Counted from the first letter of the stretch, positions 1 to 5,780 are shown. The stretch is 5,780 bases of DNA from an uncultured Gammaproteobacteria bacterium (GCA_903897205.1 CAIUAS010000264.1:1-5780), one strand, 5' to 3'. Numbers and translations: made by a program. Notes: generated from the letters alone by a model not told the origin.

Positions 1-1132
1 ATTTTTCATTGAAATCTATGCCTAATCCTGGTTGGTCGCCTGGGTAGAGATAACCTTTATTAAACGTATATTCATGAGGAAATATTTCATCGGTTTCTTT
101 GGTGTGGCGCATATATTCCTGAATGCCAAAATTGTGCACGCTAATATCAAAATGCAATGCAGCGGCCATGGTAATAGGCGATAAATCGGTAGCGCCATGG
201 CAGCCGGTTTTAACATGATAAATTTCTGCAAGCGCCGCAATTTTCTTTAATGGCGTAATGCCGCCGCTATGAACAACAGCCATGCGAATGTAATCAATTA
301 ATTGTTCAGTAATTAAGGTGTGTGCATCATATACCGTATTAAATACTTCACCGACAGCCAAGGGTGTGGTGGTGTGTTGTCTGATAATACGAAAGCCTTC
401 TTGTAATTCTGCAGGCACTGTGTCTTCTAACCAGAATAAATGATAAGGCTCTAATTCTTTACCTAAGCGCGCTGCTTCAATGGGCGTTAAGCGATGGTGA
501 GTGTCATGTAAAAAATGCGGGTCATCACCATAGGTATCACGCAATTTACGAAATAATTTAGGCGCGTAATTTAAATATTTTTCAGTTGACCATAATCCTT
601 CTTGCGGCAAGCCTTTGGTAGCAGGTTCATAAAATAATTTATCTTTAGAAATACCATAAGAATTAGGAATGCCAGGAACGCCAGTTTGTGCGCGTATGGC
701 TAAATAACCCATGTCAATATATTTGCCGACTTGTTCAAGCGTGTCATCAATATCACTGCCATTAGCGTGTCCATAAACCATCACGCCATGGCGGCTTTTG
801 CCGCCTAATAAATTATAGACCGGTGTATTTAATGCTTTGCCTTTAATGTCCCATAATGCCATATCAACAGCGCCAATGGCCGCCATGGTAACAGGCCCAC
901 GACGCCAGTAAGCGCCTTTGTAAAAATATTGCCAGATATCTTCAATTTGTGATGGATCACGACCGATTAAACAAGGAATAACATGTTCTTGCAGATAAGC
1001 GGCGACTGCTAATTCACGGCCATTTAAAGTGGCATCGCCAATGCCGTAAATTCCTTCGTCCGTATAAATTTTTAGTGTTACGAAATTACGGCCTGGGCAG
1101 GTTATAAATACTTTTGCAGCTTGAATTTTCAT
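1..1132 (-). CDS. manD: D-mannonate dehydratase, ManD/RspA type (3' end cut by window)
   Basis: Enolase-superfamily enzyme of the ManD subgroup. It dehydrates D-mannonate to 2-keto-3-deoxygluconate with Mg2+ in the cytoplasm. The window holds 377 codons with no stop; the family is about 400 residues, so about 25 C-terminal residues lie outside. The N-terminus is typical (CPGRNFVTLKI at 12-22, ATLNGRELAVA at 34-44). My residue count falls in register with the published Novosphingobium ManD: Asn37, His122, Arg147/Tyr159 (base pair of residues), Asp210, His212, metal ligands Glu236 and Glu262, Arg283, His312, Asp316 and Glu339. Residue 314 is Ala; as I recall, Ala rather than Pro here goes with efficient mannonate dehydratases, but that is from memory. 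The start ATG has an AAGAGAT ribosome site 7 bases upstream. It lies 23 bases behind the SDR gene, so it is probably the last gene seen of the kdgK operon. Some ManD-like proteins prefer D-gluconate or are nearly inactive, so the substrate is very likely but not proven. Confidence 0.93.
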   Translation of the reverse strand, partial: MKIQAAKVFITCPGRNFVTLKIYTDEGIYGIGDATLNGRELAVAAYLQEHVIPCLIGRDPSQIEDIWQYFYKGAYWRRGPVTMAAIGAVDMALWDIKGKALNTPVYNLLGGKSRHGVMVYGHANGSDIDDTLEQVGKYIDMGYLAIRAQTGVPGIPNSYGISKDKLFYEPATKGLPQEGLWSTEKYLNYAPKLFRKLRDTYGDDPHFLHDTHHRLTPIEAARLGKELEPYHLFWLEDTVPAELQEGFRIIRQHTTTPLAVGEVFNTVYDAHTLITEQLIDYIRMAVVHSGGITPLKKIAALAEIYHVKTGCHGATDLSPITMAAALHFDISVHNFGIQEYMRHTKETDEIFPHEYTFNKGYLYPGDQPGLGIDFNEK

Positions 1133-1139
1133 AAGTTTT

Positions 1140-1146
1140 ATCTCTT
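1140..1146 (-). promoter_or_regulatory. Ribosome binding site of manD
   Basis: AAGAGAT on the minus strand, 7 bases before the manD ATG, in the 23-base gap after the SDR stop codon. It is a moderate Shine-Dalgarno match and supports the chosen start. It is the only recognisable one among the four genes of the leftward sugar cluster. Confidence 0.5.
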
Positions 1147-1155
1147 GCTTGGAAA

Positions 1156-1941
1156 TTAAATTTTCATATCACTGATACGATTACGGCCAATAATGGGATA
1201 GGTTTCTACTTCATAAACCGCGCCAGTAACCGGCGCAGAAAAATCGGCTAGCCAAAACACTATATGTTGGGCAACTTCAGTCGGGGTTTGCAGACGTCCG
1301 ATAGGAGCATAGACCGGCGGAATACGTGCCTGCCAATTATCTGCTAGGCCTTCGCGTTTTTTTAATTCAATTTCATTTTCGGTAGGGGTCCAGCCGACAT
1401 TTAAACCATTGACTCGAATTTTTTCACAGCCTAAGGCATCGGCTAAATTACGTGTCATCGTCATTAATGCGCCTTTGGACATAGAATAAATTAATAAATC
1501 TGGTTGACCGCAATAAGCATTCATTGAGCCGATATTAACAATGCTGCCGCCGGTTTTTTGCTTGCGAAAAATGTTTACTGCTTCTTTGCTAATTAATAAC
1601 GGTGCTTTAGCATTAATATTCATTACCCGATCGAAATGTGCTGTATCCGCGCTATCAATGGTGCTGCGCGGACAAATGCCCGCATTATTAACAAGCCCGT
1701 GTAAAGCGCCAAAAGCTGCTACCGTAGCATTCACTATCATTGCGTAGGAGTCTGGTTGGGCTAAATCACAAATCACATATTTTGCGGCGCCATTTAATTC
1801 TTTGCACAAGGCTATTGCGCGTTTTTCATCTCGCCCTTGTATCATTACTTTTGCACCGGCTGCTACACAACAACGCGCTGCTGCTGCGCCAATGCCGGTG
1901 GTAGATCCTGTAATTAAAATAACTTTATTTTTTAATAGCAT
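1156..1941 (-). CDS. Short-chain dehydrogenase/reductase, candidate sugar (aldose) or mannonate dehydrogenase
   Basis: A classical SDR of 261 residues with a single Rossmann domain, cytoplasmic. Visible motifs are the cofactor loop TGSTTGIG (11-18), NNAG (85-88), and a complete catalytic tetrad Asn110, Ser139, Tyr152, Lys156 (YSMSK). The end of the second strand reads QGR (35-37), with Arg37 and no acidic residue there, which favours NADP(H) over NAD(H). The C-terminus reads YEVETYPIIGRN where most SDRs have a VDGG segment, so it belongs to a distinct subgroup. Lying between a lactonase gene and manD, it could oxidise an aldose such as D-mannose to its lactone. It could instead interconvert D-fructuronate and D-mannonate, as the SDR-type UxuB of Bacillus does, or act on another polyol. 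Sequence alone does not decide. The start ATG has no clear Shine-Dalgarno sequence. Family certain, substrate open. Confidence 0.88.
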   Translation of the reverse strand: MLLKNKVILITGSTTGIGAAAARCCVAAGAKVMIQGRDEKRAIALCKELNGAAKYVICDLAQPDSYAMIVNATVAAFGALHGLVNNAGICPRSTIDSADTAHFDRVMNINAKAPLLISKEAVNIFRKQKTGGSIVNIGSMNAYCGQPDLLIYSMSKGALMTMTRNLADALGCEKIRVNGLNVGWTPTENEIELKKREGLADNWQARIPPVYAPIGRLQTPTEVAQHIVFWLADFSAPVTGAVYEVETYPIIGRNRISDMKI

Positions 1942-1959
1942 AATTATTTCACTGCTTTT

Positions 1960-2025
1960 TTATTGGGGGAATAAAGCGATGGTGCCGAAAATAACGCCGG
2001 TATCATAATCAAATAAATAACTTAC
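1960..2025 (-). pseudogene. Possible relic of a sugar-porter MFS transporter N-terminus
   Basis: Read on the minus strand between a TGA (2028-2026) and a TAA (1962-1960), this stretch gives VSYLFDYDTGVIFGTIALFPQ, split here as VSYLFDYDTG and VIFGTIALFPQ. The core resembles the first-helix signature of the sugar-porter family of major facilitator transporters (XylE/GalP/AraE type), usually LLFGYDTGVISG. It has no start codon in frame, earlier stops upstream (2040-2038 and 2028-2026), and is followed by a stop and then the SDR gene 18 bases later. If real, nearly the whole transporter of about 450-500 residues has been deleted, leaving some 20 codons. It lies where a catabolic operon would be expected to carry its uptake gene and in the same orientation. 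The match is short, so chance resemblance remains possible. Confidence 0.45.
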
Positions 2026-2066
2026 TCAATTACTTTTTCATAACAATCTTGAGAAAGCAAGGAAAC

Positions 2067-2080
2067 GGTAAATCATTACC
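2067..2080. repeat. Short perfect inverted repeat, GGTAA-ATCA-TTACC
   Basis: Five-base arms (2067-2071 and 2076-2080) flank a four-base centre, starting 12 bases past the lactonase stop on the minus strand. There is no T-run after it in that direction, so it is not a standard intrinsic terminator. It could be a weak hairpin that tunes downstream expression, half of a regulator site, or chance. Confidence 0.3.
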
Positions 2081-2092
2081 TGTTGCTATGAC

Positions 2093-2968
2093 CTAGGTTG
2101 ATATGCCGTAAGCGGGCTCTACCATTCCGCGTATAGAAGTTTTAATGGCGAAAAGATAACCCGCTTGTGGTGCTTGCGCTAATTCAGCGCTGCTAAGGCC
2201 TCGGCCAGCAGAAGTGACATAAAGTGTTTGCAGGTCAGAACCACCAAAACAGCAACTGGTGACATGAGGCACTGGCATAGGAATAATTAAATCAATTCGA
2301 CCATCGGGTTGATAACGGGTTATGCGCCAACCATTCCAATGTGCACTCCAGAGACAACCTTCGCTGTCAACGGTTAAACCATCGGGAAAACCTGCGTTGG
2401 TTGGAACCGTTGCAAATATTTGTTGATTGCTGATAGTGCCGGAGTTGGCAGCAAAATCATATTGATAAATATGTCCAGTGGGTGAATCGCAAAGATACAT
2501 TATTTTATTATCAGGGCTCCAAGCAATACCATTACTAACCGTAAATCCCTTGGTTATTTCATAGCACACATTATCTTTTGCTAAGCAATAAATACTGCCT
2601 AATGGTTGCTCTTCTTTAACATCTTTAGTGCCTGCCCAAAAGCGTCCGCGACGATCACATTTGCCATCATTAAACATCACATCATCTCTATTTTTTATTG
2701 GCTCATTTAACATAGTTATTTTGCCGTTTGGTAATTCGACATGCGCGAAGCCGGTGCGTAATGTCGCAATTAATCCACCCTTATGATGTAAACCGATGCA
2801 GCCAATTTCCATCGGCATTTGCCAGGATTGATGTTGATTTGAGTTTAGCACCAGTTTATGTAATTCACATTTCGGAATATCAATCCAATAAAGTGCTTGC
2901 TCATGCGGATGCCATAGGGGGGATTCAGCTAAAATATTACGTTGTTCAAAAATACATTTTATTTGCAT
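2093..2968 (-). CDS. SMP-30/gluconolactonase-family sugar lactonase
   Basis: A six-bladed beta-propeller lactonase of 291 residues, close to the 299 of human SMP30. The family hydrolyses aldonolactones to aldonates with one divalent metal. The expected metal ligands are present: Glu15 in LAESPLWHP, Asn146 in VSNGIAWSPD, and Asp196 in FPDGLTVD. The family motif NDGKCD is at 100-105, followed by GRFWAGT (108-114). There is no signal peptide, so it should be cytoplasmic. The residue two before the NDG asparagine is Met98, where SMP30 has the substrate-contacting Arg101, which suggests altered substrate recognition. In context it would open the lactone made by the neighbouring SDR and feed ManD, so D-mannono-lactone is the natural guess. 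Other aldonolactones are possible. It starts 34 bases after the kdgK stop, and no clear Shine-Dalgarno sequence precedes the ATG. The start is supported by the usual short distance to the ESPLW motif. Confidence 0.9.
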   Translation of the reverse strand: MQIKCIFEQRNILAESPLWHPHEQALYWIDIPKCELHKLVLNSNQHQSWQMPMEIGCIGLHHKGGLIATLRTGFAHVELPNGKITMLNEPIKNRDDVMFNDGKCDRRGRFWAGTKDVKEEQPLGSIYCLAKDNVCYEITKGFTVSNGIAWSPDNKIMYLCDSPTGHIYQYDFAANSGTISNQQIFATVPTNAGFPDGLTVDSEGCLWSAHWNGWRITRYQPDGRIDLIIPMPVPHVTSCCFGGSDLQTLYVTSAGRGLSSAELAQAPQAGYLFAIKTSIRGMVEPAYGIST

Positions 2969-3002
2969 ATTAATAATTTTTTTATTGCGCTAGCTAACAT
3001 CA

Positions 3003-3944
3003 TTATTTATTAAAGAGAGGTGGCATTTTATCCAGCGGAATAATAGCGCCAGGATAAGTGATCACAACACTCGCTAATTGATGGCCACAGCGAGCGGCGT
3101 GGGCCGGTAAATAATTTTGCATCCTGGCGGCTAAATAACCGGCATTAAAAGAATCGCCAGCCGCAGTAGTATCAATTACATGAGTGACTTTTTCAGCGGG
3201 TATATGGATTTGTTCTTGCGTCGTTGAGATATAACAAGGATTATCGCCTTGTTTAATTACTACTTCTTGAATGCCCCATTGATGCAAACGTTCGGCGCAG
3301 GCTTGAGGGGATTTATCGTCAAATAATTTTTGCTCATCATCAAAAGTGGGTAGTACGATATCGATATATTGCGCTATTGTTTGATAAATAGTTTGTGCAG
3401 TGCTGCGATCGGGCCAAAGGGCAGGGCGATAGTTGCTATCAAAAATAATAGTAGCGCCATTTTTTTTGGCGTCAGCTAATAGATAAAATAAATATTCGCG
3501 GCTGGAATTATCTAAAATCGCCAGCGAGATCAGTGATAGATACCAATAATTCATATTGGTTAATTGGTTAGTCAGCGCTTCTCTATGTGCTCCCTTAAAT
3601 AATTCACGGGCGGCGGATTGGGAACGATAAAAATAAAAATTGCGTTCACCTTGTTCGTCATTGTGAATTAAGTATAAGCCAGGTAATTTATCGGGCAATT
3701 GATATACCATTTGGGTGTTAATGTTTTCTTGCTGCCATTGTTGAATCATCAGATGACTATAATGATCATGGCCTAATGCCGTTGTATAATTAACTTGTAC
3801 CTGTGTTTGCTGCGTATAGCGTGCTAAATAAGTCGCGACATTCAAAGTATCGCCTGCAAAATTCATATTTAATTGGCGTTCAGATAGATGGCGCAGTTCT
3901 ATCATAGCTTCGCCTATAGCAGTGAATTGGCGGATGGTTTTCAT
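3003..3944 (-). CDS. kdgK: 2-keto-3-deoxygluconate kinase (KDG kinase)
   Basis: A PfkB/ribokinase-family sugar kinase of 313 residues (E. coli KdgK has 309) that phosphorylates KDG to KDPG with ATP in the cytoplasm. It closely follows the E. coli protein: IGEAMIEL (10-17), GDTLN (31-35, sugar contact), TALGHD (55-60), LPGLY (87-91), FDSNYRP (168-174), and the PfkB signature DTTAAGDSFNAGY (258-270) with catalytic Asp264. The C-terminal PGAIIP (298-303) is also typical. One difference is SLIS at 137-140 where E. coli has SGIS, a glycine-to-leucine change near the sugar site. It is the first gene of the leftward cluster and takes the ManD product to the substrate of Eda, encoded on the opposite strand next door. 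A stop codon in frame just upstream of the ATG rules out a longer form. No Shine-Dalgarno sequence is evident. Confidence 0.95.
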   Translation of the reverse strand: MKTIRQFTAIGEAMIELRHLSERQLNMNFAGDTLNVATYLARYTQQTQVQVNYTTALGHDHYSHLMIQQWQQENINTQMVYQLPDKLPGLYLIHNDEQGERNFYFYRSQSAARELFKGAHREALTNQLTNMNYWYLSLISLAILDNSSREYLFYLLADAKKNGATIIFDSNYRPALWPDRSTAQTIYQTIAQYIDIVLPTFDDEQKLFDDKSPQACAERLHQWGIQEVVIKQGDNPCYISTTQEQIHIPAEKVTHVIDTTAAGDSFNAGYLAARMQNYLPAHAARCGHQLASVVITYPGAIIPLDKMPPLFNK

Positions 3945-3991
3945 AATTAGTATATATTACAAGGTCTGCAAAAGTTTTGGAGTTGATGAAT
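3945..3991. promoter_or_regulatory. Shared 47-base divergent control region, kdgK/eda
   Basis: The start codons of kdgK (minus) and eda (plus) are 47 bases apart, so the two promoters must overlap or reach into each other's coding sequence. The AT-rich centre (TAGTATATATTA, 3948-3959) is an imperfect palindrome with -10-like sequences on both strands (TATATT on plus, TATACT on minus). I could not pair either with a good -35 at normal spacing, and a TATACT-based start for kdgK would leave almost no leader. The arrangement suggests joint control, but the exact promoters are not resolved. Confidence 0.4.
3979..3982 (+). promoter_or_regulatory. Ribosome binding site that sets the eda start
   Basis: GGAG lies 9 bases before the ATG at 3992 but only 3 before the ATG at 3986, and it overlaps the possible TTG start at 3977. 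Spacing therefore selects 3992 as the start codon. Confidence 0.65.
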
Positions 3992-4609
3992 ATGTTATCC
4001 ATACTACAAAAATCACCTATTATTCCCGTTATTATATTAGAGGATTTAAAACATGCGCTACCATTAGCGCAAGCAATTATAGCAGGTGGTATATCGGTAT
4101 TGGAAATTACCTTGCGCACGCCGGTAGCGCTGGATGCTATTCAAGCTATTGCTACTCAATTTCCAGAGGCCATTGTCGGTGCGGGCACGGTATTGCAAAC
4201 TCAGGCATTAAAAATGGCAAAAGCAGCGGGTGCTCGTTTTGCTGTGAGCCCGGGATTGTCAGCTGATTTAGTGAGTGCAGCTAATGAGTTAAACCTGCCT
4301 TATTTACCAGGTATTGTAACCGCTTCTGAAGCGATGTTGGCGCAGACATTAAATTTAACGGCGGCAAAATTTTTTCCGGCGGAAGCTTTTGGGGGACTAA
4401 AAACATTAAAATCCTATTCGCAAGTTTTCCCGCCATTAAAATTTTGCCCAACGGGCGGAGTCAGTTTGCAAAATATGAAAGAATATCTGGCTTTGCCTAA
4501 TGTACCCACTGTTGGCGGCACTTGGTTAACACCAACCGATTTAATTAAACAAGAAAATTGGCCTGCTATCACTCAGCTAGTAAAAGACGCGGTTGCTGCT
4601 TTAGATTAA
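3992..4609 (+). CDS. eda: KDPG aldolase (2-keto-3-deoxy-6-phosphogluconate aldolase)
   Basis: A class I aldolase of 205 residues with a TIM-barrel fold (E. coli Eda has 213). It splits KDPG into pyruvate and glyceraldehyde 3-phosphate, the last step of the Entner-Doudoroff route. Catalytic residues are in place: Glu38 and Arg42 in LEITLRT (37-43), and the Schiff-base lysine Lys126 in KFFPAEAFGG (126-135). Other family segments are VGAGTVL (62-68), FAVSPGL (83-89), LPGIVTASE (105-113), FCPTGGVS and GGTWLTP near the C-terminus. The start at 3992 is preferred because of the GGAG spacing; starts at 3977 (TTG) or 3986 would add 5 or 2 residues. It is divergent from kdgK, whose product makes its substrate, and convergent with sufU, 39 bases away. 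Some Eda enzymes also cleave 4-hydroxy-2-oxoglutarate. Confidence 0.95.
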   Translation: MLSILQKSPIIPVIILEDLKHALPLAQAIIAGGISVLEITLRTPVALDAIQAIATQFPEAIVGAGTVLQTQALKMAKAAGARFAVSPGLSADLVSAANELNLPYLPGIVTASEAMLAQTLNLTAAKFFPAEAFGGLKTLKSYSQVFPPLKFCPTGGVSLQNMKEYLALPNVPTVGGTWLTPTDLIKQENWPAITQLVKDAVAALD

Positions 4610-4648
4610 GCTTATTAATTCATGCCCTACGACTTGCCGCCGAGTATC

Positions 4649-5098
4649 TTATTCAGTAGAAACAGGCTTTTGCTCATTATGTAATGCTGCTTGTAACGTA
4701 TGCCAGGCAAGGGTGGCGCATTTTACTCGTGAGGGAAATTCGCGTACGCCGCTTAATACGGTTAATTTGCCAAGTGTTTTATTGTCATTGTTTGGTGTTG
4801 GTGACGTGAGCAGTTGGTGAAAGGTATTAAATATTTGTTCTGCTTCTGCAGTGGTTTTGCCTTTTAAATGTTGAGTCATTAATGAAGCAGAGGCGGTTGA
4901 AATGGCGCAACCCGAACCTTTAAAGCTGATGTCAGTGATAATATTATTTTTAAGTTTAATATATAACGTTAATTTGTCACCACAAAGGCGATTAAAACCA
5001 TCGGCGTGATAATTAGCATCTGGCATTTCATGAAAATTACATGGACGGCGGCTGTGATCAATAATGACCTCTTGATAAAGTTCACGTAAATCAGACAT
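4649..5098 (-). CDS. sufU: SufU-type iron-sulphur assembly sulfurtransferase
   Basis: A 149-residue NifU/IscU-fold protein of the SufU group. SufU takes persulfide sulphur from the SufS cysteine desulfurase and passes it to the SUF assembly machinery; in Bacillus SufU the conserved cysteines and aspartate bind Zn2+. The expected residues are Cys39 and Asp41 (LCGDK), Cys64 (GSGCAIS) and Cys127 (VKCATLAW). The region between the second and third cysteines carries the extra segment that separates SufU from IscU, and the C-terminal GVREFPSRVKCATLAWHTL (117-135) is a SufU hallmark. There is no IscU LPPVK motif. Its ATG overlaps the sufS stop by one base (TAATG), with a good GAGGTG ribosome site inside sufS, so the two are translationally coupled. 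The last part (139-149, NEQKPVSTE end) is a short variable tail. Confidence 0.93.
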   Translation of the reverse strand: MSDLRELYQEVIIDHSRRPCNFHEMPDANYHADGFNRLCGDKLTLYIKLKNNIITDISFKGSGCAISTASASLMTQHLKGKTTAEAEQIFNTFHQLLTSPTPNNDNKTLGKLTVLSGVREFPSRVKCATLAWHTLQAALHNEQKPVSTE

Positions 5099-5780
5099 TA
5101 TTTAAACACCTCGCGTACTTTGTGGATGCCATGAATTAAAGCATCAATATCTTCTTTAGTATTATAAAAGGCTAATGATGCACGTACCGTTGCTGGAACA
5201 TTAAAGCGCTCCATTAAAGGCATCGTGCAGTGATGGCCGGTGCGTACTGCAATGCCTTCGTGATTTAAAATGGTGCCTATGTCATGGGGGTGAATATCAT
5301 TTAATACGAACGCTAAGATGGCCGCTTTATGGCTAGCGGTACCAATTAATTTTAAATCGGGAATTTGAGTAAGGGTTTGAGTGGCATAGTTTAATAAATC
5401 AGCTTCATGCTGCTCAATGTCGTGCACGTCTAATTCATTTAGATAATCGATAGCGGCGCCTAAGCCAATAACGGCGCTAATATTAGGTGTGCCTGCTTCA
5501 AACTTATAGGGTAATTCACGATAGTGTGACTTTTCAAAACTGACGGTGCTGATCATATCACCGCCCCCTTGATAAGGTGGCATTTTCTCTAGCCATTTAG
5601 TTTTACCATATAATACGCCGGCGCCTGTGGGGCCAAACATTTTATGGCTAGAAAAAGCGTAAAAATCACAAGCAAGTGCTTGTACGTCGACTCGCATATG
5701 GGCCATTGCTTGGGCGCCATCGAGTAATACAGGGACATTATGTTGATGCGCAATGTCGATGATTTTTTTAACTGGATTAA
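5098..5780 (-). CDS. sufS: Cysteine desulfurase SufS (5' part outside window)
   Basis: A PLP-dependent class V aminotransferase-fold enzyme that converts cysteine to alanine and holds the sulphur as a persulfide for iron-sulphur assembly. The frame stays open to the right edge, so the window shows the last 226 codons of a family of about 405. The Met codon at 5704-5706 is internal: the reading continues upstream through NPVKKIIDIAHQHNVPVLLD to DGAQA, whose Asp contacts the PLP ring nitrogen. Downstream are the PLP lysine in FSSHKMFGPTGAG, the substrate-binding region YKFEAGTPN, and the catalytic cysteine in RTGHHCTMPLM, followed by RASLAFYNT. This is the group II (SufS/CsdA) pattern and matches E. 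coli SufS along its length. It shares TAATG with sufU. Upstream suf genes probably lie to the right but cannot be seen. Confidence 0.95.
   Translation of the reverse strand, partial: NPVKKIIDIAHQHNVPVLLDGAQAMAHMRVDVQALACDFYAFSSHKMFGPTGAGVLYGKTKWLEKMPPYQGGGDMISTVSFEKSHYRELPYKFEAGTPNISAVIGLGAAIDYLNELDVHDIEQHEADLLNYATQTLTQIPDLKLIGTASHKAAILAFVLNDIHPHDIGTILNHEGIAVRTGHHCTMPLMERFNVPATVRASLAFYNTKEDIDALIHGIHKVREVFK
5107..5112 (-). promoter_or_regulatory. Ribosome binding site of sufU within the end of sufS
   Basis: GAGGTG on the minus strand, 8 bases before the sufU ATG. It is the strongest Shine-Dalgarno match of the window and sits inside the last codons of sufS, supporting coupled translation. Confidence 0.6.

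Larger units (their letters stand above)
1942..2092. other. 151-base gap inside the sugar operon
   Basis: This is much longer than the other gaps of the cluster (23 and 34 bases). It contains a transporter-like relic (1960-2025) and a small inverted repeat (2067-2080) just after the lactonase stop. I see no intact gene, no hairpin followed by a T-run in the direction of transcription, and no convincing -35/-10 pair. The SDR and manD could be read through from kdgK or from an unrecognised promoter here. Confidence 0.6.

Noticed and set aside
22..240. Minus-strand 72-codon open frame inside manD
   Set aside because: It is an out-of-frame shadow of manD, whose own frame retains all family catalytic residues over this stretch.
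1979..2006. Near-perfect 9-base inverted repeat (ATGGTGCCG and CGGTATCAT, 10-base loop)
   Set aside because: The stem is complete only with G-U pairs on the plus strand, which is not the transcribed direction here. On the operon strand it has two mismatches and no T-run, and the sequence is better explained by the transporter-like reading.
1541..2008. Two plus-strand open frames (1541-1747 and 1802-2008) opposite the SDR gene
   Set aside because: They lie antisense to a well-supported SDR, have low-complexity translations with no recognisable motif, and lack ribosome sites.
2728..2973. Plus-strand 81-codon open frame opposite the lactonase
   Set aside because: It is antisense to conserved lactonase motifs, with no family signature or ribosome site.
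3880..4266. Open frames on both strands across the kdgK/eda junction (3880-4119 minus, 3922-4266 plus)
   Set aside because: They overlap the conserved coding sequence of kdgK and eda in other frames, and their translations are not protein-family-like.
4610..4648. Bidirectional terminator between convergent eda and sufU
   Set aside because: The 39-base gap shows no stable stem followed by a T-run on either strand, so termination here cannot be claimed from sequence.
5098..5706. A short sufS starting at the ATG at 5706
   Set aside because: The frame continues upstream with family sequence including the PLP-binding DGAQA, so this Met is internal.

Overview
This AT-rich window looks like bacterial chromosome from a low-GC gammaproteobacterium. 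The sugar kinase and the aldolase resemble the enterobacterial KdgK and Eda enzymes closely, and the cysteine desulfurase is SufS-like with a SufU-type partner. I cannot fix the genus. A Legionella/Coxiella-type relative fits the base composition and the SufS-SufU pairing, but that is a weak inference. There are no phage genes, transposases, CRISPR arrays, tRNAs or rRNAs that I can see. Layout: a four-gene cluster reads leftwards (minus strand) from about 3944 to beyond the left edge, in the order kdgK (2-keto-3-deoxygluconate kinase), an SMP-30/gluconolactonase-family lactonase, a short-chain dehydrogenase (SDR), and manD (enolase-superfamily mannonate dehydratase, cut by the window edge). 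Gaps are 34, 151 and 23 bases. The 151-base gap holds a roughly 20-codon stretch resembling the N-terminal signature of a sugar-porter MFS transporter, bounded by stops, as if a transporter gene had been lost there. eda (KDPG aldolase) is divergent from kdgK, with only 47 bases between the two start codons. On the right, sufU and the 3' half of sufS read leftwards, share a TAATG junction, and converge on eda. 

Pathway: the five sugar genes form a connected route. An aldose (D-mannose is the best candidate) would be oxidised by the SDR to an aldonolactone, opened by the lactonase to D-mannonate, dehydrated by ManD to 2-keto-3-deoxygluconate (KDG), phosphorylated by KdgK to KDPG, and split by Eda to pyruvate and glyceraldehyde 3-phosphate. 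The last three steps are well supported by conserved catalytic residues. The first two are inferred from family and neighbourhood. The main rival reading is a hexuronate pathway in which the SDR acts as a mannonate oxidoreductase. 

The most interesting points are this possible non-phosphorylative mannose (Entner-Doudoroff-like) module, the apparent transporter relic inside it, and a lactonase whose usual substrate-contacting arginine is replaced by methionine. The sufS-sufU pair is ordinary iron-sulphur cluster assembly and is probably unrelated to the sugar cluster.
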